Assembly (NCBI RefSeq): GCF_028288185.1
Contig: NZ_JAQBOF010000008.1
Location: 1-64,000 of the forward strand
Source of the DNA: Mucilaginibacter sp.
GTDB lineage: Bacteria > Bacteroidota > Bacteroidia > Sphingobacteriales > Sphingobacteriaceae
DNA: 64,000 bases
Direction: 5' to 3'
In this document: piece after piece, positions 37,869 through 47,205 of the stretch
How positions within the stretch are numbered: the stretch's first letter is position 1
How the letters are laid out: each line of letters opens with the position of its first letter
Notes under the pieces: model-generated
What the model was told of the DNA's origin: nothing
What the model saw: only the letters and a program-made list of their open reading frames with translations
Databases searched by the model: none
Translations under genes and position numbers: made by a program

Positions 37869-40199
37869 TTATTTATGTAAAATAGCTACAATACTTACCA
37901 ATGCGGTTAATGCCGCGGCAATGCTGCCCAAATCACCAAAGCCTATTTTTATTTTGTTATCAGGTGTTTTTTCAGGAACTACTATTTTGCTGCCGGGCTT
38001 CACTTTAGGGTAATGACGGAAAAACAAGAAATGTCTTACCGGTTGATTTAACCCATCGGGGTATTGAATATATGCACCCTTCAGCCTAGCATTTTCTGTA
38101 GTACCTGCTGCAGCATTAATATAGTATTTAAACCTACGGCCATTGTAGCTTATATATTGTGGATTATTTACAGCACCCGATACTTCGACATATGAAATTA
38201 CACGCGGTACGTATACGCTATCACCGGGTAATAATATCATGTTTTTGTTAGCTTCGGGCACATTTGTTTTGGCAGCCAGGTCAAGATTAACACGTACACC
38301 GTTACGGTAAACCTGTGCGTTTTCCATAGAACCATAAGGCGTTACTCCGCCTGCCCGTTGCAAAAATTCAAGCGCCGTTTCGTTTCTTTTCTGTACAGGA
38401 TATTCGCCGGGGAACACAACCTCGCCTCTAACGACAACATCGCCTAATGAGCGGTAGTTGACTAAACGCGGTACATTAATAACATCCATGGGTTCCAATT
38501 CTATATTGGCATCTTTACCATTAGCCATATCTACAACAAAGGTGTTAACTTGCTGATTGGCTACACTATCAGACTCGTTTTTAATTACCCTGTTTATTTC
38601 AATATGATGATCGGCAGCTTCATCAGCAAACCCACCTGCCATAGCAATCACATCAGCTAATTTAAGCCCTTTGCGATAGGTGATGATAGACGGACGCTTT
38701 ACATGACCGCTAACCGTTACTTTTTGATTAGATATAAACGCTCCGCGATCCATAATAACTACAGAATCTTCACGCAATAACGGTATGTCATTTACCCCGC
38801 TAAGTATTTCGGCAGGATTAAAGGGTATGCTTTGTTTCTCTAAGTTTGGAAGCGTCCTGTTAATGTAGCCACGTTCCATATAAGCCTCGGGTTTTAATCC
38901 TTGAGCCAGTTTTAAAAGCTGGCTTAATGTAAGGCCTGCGGTGAGCTCGTAAACATCCGGGCGGTATACTGAGCCCTCTAACACTACTCTATTGGTATAA
39001 CGGTTTGTAATGGCTCCTATTTGAATCTTATCGCCATTATGTGGAGTGTAATTTGAGAAAAGGTTAGCAGGTACATCTTTCACTTCGTGCTGCAAGTCAT
39101 TAATTTGATCTACTTTAGCAATGCCGGTGTAAGCTATATCAGTGTATCCGCTTGCATATTTAATCAAGTCATCCAAATGTTCGTTTTCTTTTAGCTCATA
39201 AATTGCCGGGGTTTTAACCTCGCCGCTAATACTTACTCTTTTTTTGTAAACAGGTATTTGAATTACGTCTTGGTCCTCTAGCCGGATATCACCGTCTTGT
39301 ATCCCATTTTGCAGGTAGTTGTAAAAATCTATCGTTTTATAAAGTTTGTTATTCCTTATCAACTTAATATATCTTAACGAGCCATTTGCGCTGGGCCCAC
39401 CAGAGTTATACAGCGCATTAGGAAATGTAGCTAAAGACGATAAAGTAAATGATCCCGGAGTTTTTACTTCGCCTTTTACAGTTACTTTTATACTGCGTGT
39501 GGTGCCTAAATTTACAATTAATTGCGTTTGCCCTGAGCTTAAACCCGGGTAAATTTTGGTCATTTTACTTTTAATTAAGCTAGTGGCCTGTTCAATAGTA
39601 AAACCGTTTACATGCACTAAACCGGCAAATGGAATTTGTAAATTCCCATCAGGCGTTACTATTGATTCAAGGTTCTTTTCATTTAATCCTGTTAATAATA
39701 TTAGGACCTTATCGCCGGGGCCTAATACATAGCTTTTGGGCGTAGCTATTGAAAAATTTGGCTCAAACGTAATGGCTTGTTTGAAAAACTGAGTGCCATA
39801 TACCTCTAATACCGGCTGTTTAGTATTTGTATGTGGTAGTTCGAATGGTTTTGGTTTTATAACCAGGTCAATAATGTCACGCGATGAACCCGTTTTTTGC
39901 TTTTCTGTTGATGGAACGGCTTTGGTTACAGAGGCTTTTTTATTTAAACCAAGTAATGTTACTCTATCTTTAAAAGCCTGTACTTCTTCTGTTGGTACAC
40001 CATTTTTAGCCAACATACTATAAGCCTCCTGTTCAGACAATCCTGAATCCTGTAACTTTTTCCAGGCTTGAGTTATTTGTTCGTCAGTTGCCTGGCTTAC
40101 CTTCATGTTCTTCAGGTCGCTCATACTTTGGGCCGAGCCTTGCTTTGCAACTATTATTAAACTAAAAAATAATATATAAAATAGGTATTTAGCGCGCAT
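37869..40199 (-). CDS. Polysaccharide export protein with multiple SLBB domains, second copy
   Basis: A 776-residue exporter that parallels the protein at 6.0 kb. It has a signal peptide (LFYILFFSLIIVAKQGSAQ), a helical N-terminal segment (DEQITQAWKKLQDSGLSEQEAYSMLAKNG), a Poly_export domain (YVLGPGDKVLILLTGLNE), repeated SLBB-type units (GEVKTPGSF, GEVKTPAIY, GSVYRPDVY, GHVKRPSII, GEVVFPGEY, GAVNNPQYI) and a C-terminal hydrophobic helix (SIAAALTALVSIVAIL). Base composition is less AT-rich than in the first copy. A -7-like element lies about 27 bases upstream of the start. Function as in the first copy: outer-membrane/periplasmic export channel. Confidence 0.9.
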   Translation of the reverse strand: MRAKYLFYILFFSLIIVAKQGSAQSMSDLKNMKVSQATDEQITQAWKKLQDSGLSEQEAYSMLAKNGVPTEEVQAFKDRVTLLGLNKKASVTKAVPSTEKQKTGSSRDIIDLVIKPKPFELPHTNTKQPVLEVYGTQFFKQAITFEPNFSIATPKSYVLGPGDKVLILLTGLNEKNLESIVTPDGNLQIPFAGLVHVNGFTIEQATSLIKSKMTKIYPGLSSGQTQLIVNLGTTRSIKVTVKGEVKTPGSFTLSSLATFPNALYNSGGPSANGSLRYIKLIRNNKLYKTIDFYNYLQNGIQDGDIRLEDQDVIQIPVYKKRVSISGEVKTPAIYELKENEHLDDLIKYASGYTDIAYTGIAKVDQINDLQHEVKDVPANLFSNYTPHNGDKIQIGAITNRYTNRVVLEGSVYRPDVYELTAGLTLSQLLKLAQGLKPEAYMERGYINRTLPNLEKQSIPFNPAEILSGVNDIPLLREDSVVIMDRGAFISNQKVTVSGHVKRPSIITYRKGLKLADVIAMAGGFADEAADHHIEINRVIKNESDSVANQQVNTFVVDMANGKDANIELEPMDVINVPRLVNYRSLGDVVVRGEVVFPGEYPVQKRNETALEFLQRAGGVTPYGSMENAQVYRNGVRVNLDLAAKTNVPEANKNMILLPGDSVYVPRVISYVEVSGAVNNPQYISYNGRRFKYYINAAAGTTENARLKGAYIQYPDGLNQPVRHFLFFRHYPKVKPGSKIVVPEKTPDNKIKIGFGDLGSIAAALTALVSIVAILHK

Positions 40200-40225
40200 G
40201 TAAAATTGATATTAATCTAAGAATG

Positions 40226-40233
40226 CAAATATA
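40226..40233 (-). promoter_or_regulatory. Candidate -7 promoter element for the second SLBB/Wzz operon
   Basis: On the minus strand the sequence reads TATATTTG, an exact TAnnTTTG match about 27 bases before the exporter ATG, which would give a leader of about 20 bases. No TTG at the proper distance upstream, so only partial support. Confidence 0.35.
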
Positions 40234-40284
40234 AAATATTAAATCGGTCTAAAGCTATGCTGTAATGCTGCAAGGTGATAGAAC

Positions 40285-41517
40285 CTATAATGCAGGAATT
40301 AGTTTTTGTAAACCCTCAAAATGTTTCCGGGTATTTATAAGGTTGTTAATATGTTGTTGGGCGTTTTTGCCCATTTGTATAATTTGCTCGTCATTTACAT
40401 ATAAAGTTTTAATCAAGTTGGCCAATTGAGTGTAATTGCCGGGTTCAAATAATAAACCGGTTTGATTATTAATAACCATCTCTGGAATTGCACCAATTGC
40501 CGAGCCTATAACGGGTTTACCCAATGCCATGGCCTCAACTACCGTAAAACCCAAAACTTCATACCATTCAGACGCGCATATCAAAAACTCAGCACCATTA
40601 ATTATTTGTAAAGTTTCCTGCTTAGTTTTTTTTCCCAGGAAAGTAACATTGTTTAATTGATAATTTTGCTTAAACTCTTGCAGAGCTATTTCCTGTGTAC
40701 CATCACCAATTATTTTAAGTTGAATATCCGGGCAGTTTTTTATGGCATTTAAAACAGTATGTGCACCTTTAATTTTTTCCAGTCGGCCTACAAAAACTAT
40801 ATACTTTTCCTTAAATAAATTAGGTTTTAGCTTTGCCTCTTCAATCTCGGTATAATCGTAACCATGATATAATTGCACCAGTTTATCCTTATGGAAATTG
40901 AACTGCTTAAATTTCTCATACAAAAAAACTGATGGGCATACATAGTGATCTACATAAGCGTAATAGTTTAAATATTGATGTACATAGTTTTCTAAAGCAG
41001 CTACGGTACTTGCCAAATATGAGCCTTTTTTGCAGGAGTTTGTAATGCAGTTATAAAATGCCCCGCCAAAACAACGCTCGCATATTTTGTCATGACTTAT
41101 AAAAGTGCTTTCGGGGCAAATAGGGGTGTATTCATGCAAAGTCCATATTATCGGAATGTTTTTTTCTTTTAATATTTTTAAAATAGTAGGGGTAATATAA
41201 TGATGAATAACGTTTATGTGAGCAAAGCCTATTTTAACATCAGTTAAAAGGCGTTCCAGGTTTCTTTGTGCTTCGATAGAGTAAATGCTTTTTGAAATAA
41301 CTTTTATGCCAGCTGTTATACTGCGTTTGTTAATTTTTTTATAATCTATGTTGTCAATAAAGTAATCAGAATAGGGTGATGGAAAGTTCCGGTCATCCTT
41401 CATAGAAAATGGTATAACATTGTGGCCTTTCTGTTTATACAGGCTCATCACATTTTCAACATACGTCCAATCGCCCCCACTTGGATACCATGTCCAATTT
41501 ACAACAAGAATATTCAT
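40285..41517 (-). CDS. Glycosyltransferase family 4 with cysteine-rich insertion
   Basis: A 410-residue GT-B enzyme. The N-terminal domain opens VVNWTWYPSGGDWTYV and carries a Cys-rich insertion (PICPEST, KICERCFGG, NCITNSC) characteristic of a subgroup of capsular GT4 enzymes, perhaps a metal site. The C-terminal domain has FVGRLEKIKGAHTVL and the EX7E motif in ASEWYEVLGFTVVEAMALGKP. It lies 85 bases upstream of the second SLBB exporter on the same strand and is separated from the divergent SDR gene by a 411-base AT-rich region. Confidence 0.87.
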   Translation of the reverse strand: MNILVVNWTWYPSGGDWTYVENVMSLYKQKGHNVIPFSMKDDRNFPSPYSDYFIDNIDYKKINKRSITAGIKVISKSIYSIEAQRNLERLLTDVKIGFAHINVIHHYITPTILKILKEKNIPIIWTLHEYTPICPESTFISHDKICERCFGGAFYNCITNSCKKGSYLASTVAALENYVHQYLNYYAYVDHYVCPSVFLYEKFKQFNFHKDKLVQLYHGYDYTEIEEAKLKPNLFKEKYIVFVGRLEKIKGAHTVLNAIKNCPDIQLKIIGDGTQEIALQEFKQNYQLNNVTFLGKKTKQETLQIINGAEFLICASEWYEVLGFTVVEAMALGKPVIGSAIGAIPEMVINNQTGLLFEPGNYTQLANLIKTLYVNDEQIIQMGKNAQQHINNLINTRKHFEGLQKLIPAL

Positions 41518-41928
41518 TAAATAAGCAGTTTCTTCAGGAAATTAAGATTCACACAAACAAAATCTAAAGATGGTTGTATTATATTATATTAAGTATATAA
41601 ATTATAAAAAATAAAAATTTGGTTTAATAATCTACTACATCCCATCTTGAAAAATGTGAATCACTACAATTTATCAAAAAAATTATAGTGACAGGGTTGC
41701 AGGGAGCAATTACTAATTTTTTATCTTTAGCGACATTTATTAATCAACTTAATATTTAAAGTGTTAAACAATTTAATTTTTTATCAAATTGTTTGAATTA
41801 ATGAATGGTTTTTTTTAAAATATTCTGCTAATGGCTCAAAAAAGGTTAATTTTGAATAGAGAAGTAAAATTCCCTTGTCGCAACTTAAACATCTGCCAGG
41901 TGTTGCCATTATGGCGTTAACATTTAAT
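41518..41928. other. AT-rich divergent intergenic region
   Basis: This 411-base stretch separates a minus-strand GT4 from a plus-strand SDR. It is very A+T rich, holds no open frame with a credible start, and most likely carries divergent promoters. The clearest element is the -7 match at 41847. On the minus strand TAGATTTTG near 41560-41570 is a near match with one extra base. I see no further gene or structured RNA. Confidence 0.6.
41847..41854 (+). promoter_or_regulatory. Candidate -7 promoter element for the RmlD-like SDR operon
   Basis: TAATTTTG is an exact match to TAnnTTTG. Transcription would begin near 41860, leaving a leader of about 50-70 bases to the ATG candidates at 41911 and 41929 and making the TTG at 41875 less likely. 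No clear -33 TTG is present. Confidence 0.4.
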
Positions 41929-42870
41929 ATGAAGAAAAAAATTTACATTGCCGGTGCGGGAGGAATGCTTGGAGAAGCTTTTTATCGCATATTTAAGAAC
42001 GACTACGAGGTTAAATGCTCAGACAAAGATGTAAATGAAAAATGGCTTAGTTTTTTAGACTTCCGTAATTTTGAAGCCTATAAAAGAGACGTTGAGGCTT
42101 TTAAACCAGATTATCTTTTTCATCTAGGTGCGTATACAGATCTTGAATACTGTGAATTAAATTTAGATGATACTTATCTTACCAATACTACTTCGGTAGA
42201 AAACGCTGTATTTATTGCTAATAAATTAAATATACCCATGTTATACATTAGTACAGCGGGGATATTTGATGGTAAAAAAGATTTTTATGATGATTGGGAT
42301 GAGCCTAATCCGTTAGGTCATTACGCGCGTTCTAAATATATGGGTGAGCGTTATGTACGCGAAAATGCTACACGTTATATAATTTGCCGTGCAGGTTGGA
42401 TGATGGGCGGTGGGCCAGAAAAAGACAAAAAATTTATAAATAAGCTTATTAAACAATTAGCTAACGGCAACCGCAACTTACATGTTGTAAATGATAAAGA
42501 TGGTACGCCTACTTTTACAGTTGATTTTGCTAAAAATGTCAAACTTTTAATTGAAAGAGAATACTGGGGCCTATACAATATGGTTTGTAATGGCGAAACC
42601 AGCCGATATGAAGTAGCCAAGGAATTGGTTAAAATAGTTGGCCTTGATAATGAGGTTACTGTTAATGAGGTTGCCTCGAGTTATTTTAAAGATACTTATT
42701 TTGCGCCAAGACCACCTTCTGAAAGATTGATTAACAAAAAACTGGAGCTAAGAAATATGAATATTATGCGTGATTGGAAAATTGCGTTAAGAGAATATAT
42801 AAATGACTACTACTTAGATTACCTGAAAGAGAAAAATATTTACCCGGTAAAAGAACATATTACTATATAA
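41929..42870 (+). CDS. RmlD-like SDR nucleotide-sugar reductase/epimerase
   Basis: A 313-residue extended SDR from the ATG that places the cofactor motif at the N-terminus (KKKIYIAGAGGMLG); an ATG six codons earlier is possible. It has the RmlD-type features HLGAYTDLEYCE (where RmlD has AAYTAVDKAE), ISTAGIFDG, HYARSKYMGE (Tyr-x3-Lys) and CRAGWMMGGGPEKDKKFI, then DKDGTPTFTVDFA. The substrate is presumably a nucleotide-linked 4-keto sugar. It precedes a GT4 gene by 16 bases. Not the true rmlD, which lies at 50.5 kb. Confidence 0.8.
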   Translation: MKKKIYIAGAGGMLGEAFYRIFKNDYEVKCSDKDVNEKWLSFLDFRNFEAYKRDVEAFKPDYLFHLGAYTDLEYCELNLDDTYLTNTTSVENAVFIANKLNIPMLYISTAGIFDGKKDFYDDWDEPNPLGHYARSKYMGERYVRENATRYIICRAGWMMGGGPEKDKKFINKLIKQLANGNRNLHVVNDKDGTPTFTVDFAKNVKLLIEREYWGLYNMVCNGETSRYEVAKELVKIVGLDNEVTVNEVASSYFKDTYFAPRPPSERLINKKLELRNMNIMRDWKIALREYINDYYLDYLKEKNIYPVKEHITI

Positions 42871-42886
42871 ATATTTACTTTCGATA

Positions 42887-43990
42887 ATGCGTATAGCTGC
42901 ATTTGGCTTCCGGTCAATCCCTTTGGCAAAAGGCGCTGCAGGAGCAGATAAATTTGCCCTTGAACTATTTCCAAGACTTGTTAACCGAGGGCATAGCGTT
43001 ATTGCTTATAACCGCAGGTATCCCGATGTATTTGTCGATGTTAACGAATATAAAGGCGTAAAAATAAAGACCTTTAAAACCACTTCCGCAAAAGGCCTTG
43101 ATACACTTTTACATTCCCTTAAATGTACCTTTGATATTATAATTAATAATACTGCCGATGTTGTACATATACAAAATGGGGGCAACAGTATTTGGGCATT
43201 ACCTTTACGTTTGTTTGGAAAAAAAGTATTTATTAGCCAGGATGGAGTAGATTGGAAACGCGATAAATGGCCCTGGTATGGTAAACTTTATTTAAGATTG
43301 TCGGCGTTTTTAACCGCTTATTTACCCAATGAGGTAATATTTGATAATGTAATAGCAAAGCAGCTATTTGAAGATAAGTTTAAAAAAACATACAAATTTA
43401 TTCCTTTTGGCAGTGAGGTAGAGCCGGGTCCAGGTGACGAAGGAATTTTAACTAAACTCAATCTTAAAAAAGGCGAATATTATTTATTTGTGGGCAGGTT
43501 TATACCTGATAAGGGCTTGCATTATTTATTACCTGCTTTTAAAAATTCTAAATCAACAAAAAAACTGGTATTAATAGGCGGCTCGCCTAACCCATCGCCA
43601 TACGAACAGCAATTGTTTGATATGGCAAATGAGCAAATGATTTTTCCTGGTTATGTGTATGGTAATGATACTAACACACTGATGGCTAATTCGTACTGTT
43701 ATATCCAGCCATCAGATGTTGAGGGGTTATCGCCGGTAGTATTAACTGTAATGGGACTAAATGTACCCATGATAGTAAGCGATATTGAAGAAAACCAGTA
43801 CGCTGTTTTAGATACTGCACGTACCTTTAAAAAAGGTAATATAGCATCGTTAACAGAGGAAATAGATTTTTGTGAATCCAACTATCCCGAAATGTTAAAC
43901 CTGGCTCAAAAAGCGCGTGAACGCGCCCTAAGTGTATTTAACTGGGAAAAGGTTGCCGATGAGCATGTGCAAGTATTTTTAAATAGCTAA
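42887..43990 (+). CDS. Glycosyltransferase family 4 with altered EX7E motif
   Basis: A 367-residue GT-B enzyme. The N-terminal domain has SIPLAKGAAGADKFALELFPRL, the C-terminal domain FVGRFIPDKGLHYLLPAF and SDVEGLSPVVLTVMG. In the EX7E motif the first Glu is present, but the position of the second is occupied by Thr (EGLSPVVLT), which is unusual for an active retaining GT4. The DXH-like region and the rest of the fold are intact. Its stop codon overlaps the 3' end of the convergent GT4 gene by four bases. It probably adds a sugar to the second glycan; activity is not assured. Confidence 0.82.
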   Translation: MRIAAFGFRSIPLAKGAAGADKFALELFPRLVNRGHSVIAYNRRYPDVFVDVNEYKGVKIKTFKTTSAKGLDTLLHSLKCTFDIIINNTADVVHIQNGGNSIWALPLRLFGKKVFISQDGVDWKRDKWPWYGKLYLRLSAFLTAYLPNEVIFDNVIAKQLFEDKFKKTYKFIPFGSEVEPGPGDEGILTKLNLKKGEYYLFVGRFIPDKGLHYLLPAFKNSKSTKKLVLIGGSPNPSPYEQQLFDMANEQMIFPGYVYGNDTNTLMANSYCYIQPSDVEGLSPVVLTVMGLNVPMIVSDIEENQYAVLDTARTFKKGNIASLTEEIDFCESNYPEMLNLAQKARERALSVFNWEKVADEHVQVFLNS

Positions 43991-45117
43991 ACGGCTTTTT
44001 TAAATACCTCTACCAGTTGCAAAGCTGTATTATGCCATGAAAATAAACTAAGGCGTTTAACTCCCTTATCAATCAGGTCTTTCCTTAAATCATCGCCTTC
44101 TAATACTTGCTTTATTTTTGCACTTATATCTGTTGTATCAAAAGGATCAAATGGTAATACAGCATCGCCCCCAATCTCAGGTAAACAAGTATTATTAGCA
44201 ACCAACACGGGTAAGTTATAGCTAAAGGCCTCTAAAACCGGAATACCAAATCCTTCGTTTATTGATGGGAAAACATACATCAAAGCATTTTTGTAAAGCT
44301 CGGCCAAAGCCGCATCTGGTAAATAACCCGTCAATACCACTTCGCTTTGCAGCTTGGTTTCATCAATGGCATTGACTATCAATTTATAATCGTTATCAAT
44401 TTGCGTTGATGGGGTAGGGCCGGCCAATACTAGCTTTAATTCCGGGTATCCTGATTTTTTAACTTCATTAAAAGCATAGATGAGCGCCGGGATATTTTTT
44501 CGTTTAAACATTGACCCTACATGCAATATATAGGATTGGGGTTTTAGTGATAAAGACTGTAACAGTTGCTTTGTAGATGTGGTATCTAAATTATTGTTTA
44601 ATGTTTTTGGTCCTTCATGCACAACTATTAATTTGTCATTAACTATATGTGTGTAATGGTTGATTTGTTTTTTAGCCCAGGCAGATGGCGTAATTACAAA
44701 AGGCGACCTTCTTGCCGCCGGGATAGCTGTTTTTTTATACAACCATAACCATAGTTTACCATAGTATTCGGGAGTTTCAAAAAAAAATGCATCATGAAAA
44801 ACAGGGATGGTTTTATAACCTAAGTGTATAAGCGGCACAAAATTATCGGTGCAGAAAACAATATCACATCCTTTAAAAAAGGCTTTTATAGGTAGTATTA
44901 GCTGTTTCCATAATTGGTAACGCACATGTTCTATCAGCTTTAAATATTTATTATTACCGCTGTATACGGGGATGCTTGTATCTATAAAATGAAAACGGAG
45001 ATCATGAGATTCCATTTTTTTTAACTCATTACATACCTCTTGCAAATAGGTGCGTGTGCCGGTTTTAGCTACCCGTAGGTCGCGCACATCTACCGCTATA
45101 GTTAATGGTTTTGGCAT
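43987..45117 (-). CDS. Glycosyltransferase family 4
   Basis: A 376-residue GT-B enzyme, related to mannosyl/rhamnosyltransferases. It starts TIAVDVRDLRVAKTGTRTYLQEV, a characteristic acceptor-side loop, and has HVGSMFKRKNIPALI and the EX7E motif INEGFGIPVLEAF. It is the last gene of a five-gene minus-strand operon (flippase, GT2, polymerase, acyltransferase, this gene) and lies three bases after the acyltransferase stop. Confidence 0.88.
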   Translation of the reverse strand: MPKPLTIAVDVRDLRVAKTGTRTYLQEVCNELKKMESHDLRFHFIDTSIPVYSGNNKYLKLIEHVRYQLWKQLILPIKAFFKGCDIVFCTDNFVPLIHLGYKTIPVFHDAFFFETPEYYGKLWLWLYKKTAIPAARRSPFVITPSAWAKKQINHYTHIVNDKLIVVHEGPKTLNNNLDTTSTKQLLQSLSLKPQSYILHVGSMFKRKNIPALIYAFNEVKKSGYPELKLVLAGPTPSTQIDNDYKLIVNAIDETKLQSEVVLTGYLPDAALAELYKNALMYVFPSINEGFGIPVLEAFSYNLPVLVANNTCLPEIGGDAVLPFDPFDTTDISAKIKQVLEGDDLRKDLIDKGVKRLSLFSWHNTALQLVEVFKKAV

Positions 45118-45120
45118 AAT

Positions 45121-45819
45121 TTAAATAGCCTCGCGACTTTTTACCACTTTAGCAGGCACACCGGCCACTATTGAATTTTGAGGTACAGATTTAGTTACTA
45201 CACTACCTGCCGCAATAACGCAGCCATCACCAATAGTTACACCCGCTAAAATAGTAACCCCGCCGCCTAGCCAGCAATTATTACCAATAATAGTAGCTTG
45301 TTTGATAACTCCCTGCGTTTTTATGATTTGTTGGAGATCTGAAAAACTATGATTTTCTGAAAATACCTGGATGTTTGGCCCGGTTATAACATCGTTGCCA
45401 ATAGTAATACCACCTTGCCCGGCTAAGAAGGCGCGGGCGCCAATACCGGTTCTGTCGCCAATGGTAATGCCGGTGCCTTTTTGTGCAATAACGCCTGTGC
45501 AAAATAGTATCGAATCACGAGCGATAGACACATGATCGCCCAATTGTATGCCATTGGTTGATAGGGCGTTTATATCAACATTATCACCCAATATTAAATT
45601 TTTACCTGCCACTATCTGGTAGCCATGCCTCACTTTTACATGTGTGCCGACAAAGAGTAATCCGGCAGATTTTTTTAAAAAGGGCTTTAACAACAAACCC
45701 CTTATCACCTGGAACCACCTAACCCAGGTAACGCTAAAAAGGTCGCGGCCAGAGTAAGCGCTTTCCCATTTATAATTGGGATCGTTCTTTAGTGTTTTTA
45801 TGAGTTTTTCAATTATCAT
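45121..45819 (-). CDS. Left-handed beta-helix (hexapeptide) acyltransferase
   Basis: A 232-residue protein. After an N-terminal helical part of about 60 residues it shows hexapeptide repeats ([LIV]-G-x4): LILGDNVDIN, IQLGDHVSIA, ITIGDRTGIG, ITIGNDVITG, and the C-terminal signature NCWLGGGVTILAGVTIGDGCVIAAGSVV ... VAGVPAKVV of the xenobiotic/NodL/WcaF-type acetyltransferases. An active-site His is likely in SENHSF. It probably O-acetylates a sugar of the second glycan. Its start overlaps the polymerase gene by 11 bases. Confidence 0.88.
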   Translation of the reverse strand: MIIEKLIKTLKNDPNYKWESAYSGRDLFSVTWVRWFQVIRGLLLKPFLKKSAGLLFVGTHVKVRHGYQIVAGKNLILGDNVDINALSTNGIQLGDHVSIARDSILFCTGVIAQKGTGITIGDRTGIGARAFLAGQGGITIGNDVITGPNIQVFSENHSFSDLQQIIKTQGVIKQATIIGNNCWLGGGVTILAGVTIGDGCVIAAGSVVTKSVPQNSIVAGVPAKVVKSREAI

Positions 45820-47203
45820 TTGCCGGTTGTACTTGAGGTTGTACAGGGTACATTATCATGCTGATAAATAAACCTGATAAAAACCAATCCATGTATGACA
45901 GATAGGAGGATGACTCTACTTCGGATGTTAGCATCGGGATAAAGAAGCCAACCTTAATCAACAAAACCGCCATACATACTTTCCTTTCTTTGCCTTTTAG
46001 TTTATTTAACCATTTTAAGCCTGCTTTAACAAACATTATATATATGGCCAGGTATAAAAATAAGGCAATTATACCAGCTTGCACTCCAATAATTATAAAT
46101 TGATTTTCGCCGCCTACGTTTTCGCCCAATGAGCCTGCTACCCGGCCCGATGTACCCAACCCCAGACCCAACGGATGCGCGATCATAGATAATATGCCCT
46201 CAACCCATTGTACCAGGTGCCCAACGCTTGATGGGTCGCTAAAATCAATGGTATTCATCAATACAGCAATAAGGCCACTGTTATTATTGCTTTCAAATTG
46301 CGTAAATAGGTATATAAGATATATCAATGCCAGGCCTACACTAGCATGAACCGTATTTGTAATAAATTTCTTTTTGGTGATCAATGCATATACATAAATT
46401 ATTAAAAAATAACCTGCAAGTGGCGCGCGCGATAGCGCAAATAGTATAGAAAAAACAGTAGCGCATAGCGCCAGTATACCAGTTATGTTTATTTTAAATT
46501 TATTATCATCCCTGGTGTATAAAGCTCCTATAACCGCTAACGCCAGTAAAGTGGCCGCAGCGTGTTCAAGCGGATTATTAAAGAAACTTGCGAAGCGCCG
46601 TAAGCCGCTGTCCGAGTCGAATGTTGTACTTAAACCAAAAATGCCGCTGGGTTCAATATTAAAAAAGTAATAGCAATACTCTGTATAGCCAGTAAATAAT
46701 TGTAACTGCTGATGCATCATTACTTCGACACATAAAACCGCGCCAGCGGCTATAGTTAACAATACTATGTAATTGAAGTACTTATTAATGTATATGGTTT
46801 TAGGGTCAAACAAGCGGCCCGTAAAATATACTATTATGTAAAAGGAGGTGCTTTTAAAAGCTAAAAGCCGTGCACTAAATCCTTGCTGACCAATTGGTAA
46901 AATTGCATACAAAAGTGTATAAACGAAAAAAACTAATATAGCATAATCAATAAGGTGGAACCTTGGCCTGTATTTTAGAGTAGCAATATTTAAAGCTAAC
47001 ACACTTAATACCAGCAACTCTTTAAAGAACTGAAAAAATGGAATAAAACTTTTAAGCCCCAGCATGTATGAAACAGACATGGCTGTTGTGTACATTGATA
47101 AACCAAAAATAAAAAACAGCAATATCCCCTCGGGACGGCCTTTGTAGACCTCTCTTACCGCCATAACAAACGAAATAAGATATATGAGTGGAAAAATAAA
47201 CAT
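45809..47203 (-). CDS. O-antigen ligase / Wzy-type polymerase (Wzy_C family)
   Basis: A 464-residue membrane protein with about 11-12 hydrophobic helices. A large periplasmic loop near residues 320-370 (VGHLVQWVEGILSMIAHPLGLGLGTSG) contains the HPLGLGLG pattern typical of the O-antigen ligase/polymerase family, and FALSRAPLAGY (about 252-262) is the family's conserved Arg region. Whether it polymerises repeats or ligates polymer to lipid A core cannot be decided from sequence; a place within a flippase-GT operon favours polymerase. Confidence 0.8.
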   Translation of the reverse strand: MFIFPLIYLISFVMAVREVYKGRPEGILLFFIFGLSMYTTAMSVSYMLGLKSFIPFFQFFKELLVLSVLALNIATLKYRPRFHLIDYAILVFFVYTLLYAILPIGQQGFSARLLAFKSTSFYIIVYFTGRLFDPKTIYINKYFNYIVLLTIAAGAVLCVEVMMHQQLQLFTGYTEYCYYFFNIEPSGIFGLSTTFDSDSGLRRFASFFNNPLEHAAATLLALAVIGALYTRDDNKFKINITGILALCATVFSILFALSRAPLAGYFLIIYVYALITKKKFITNTVHASVGLALIYLIYLFTQFESNNNSGLIAVLMNTIDFSDPSSVGHLVQWVEGILSMIAHPLGLGLGTSGRVAGSLGENVGGENQFIIIGVQAGIIALFLYLAIYIMFVKAGLKWLNKLKGKERKVCMAVLLIKVGFFIPMLTSEVESSSYLSYMDWFLSGLFISMIMYPVQPQVQPANDN

Positions 47204-47205
47204 GC

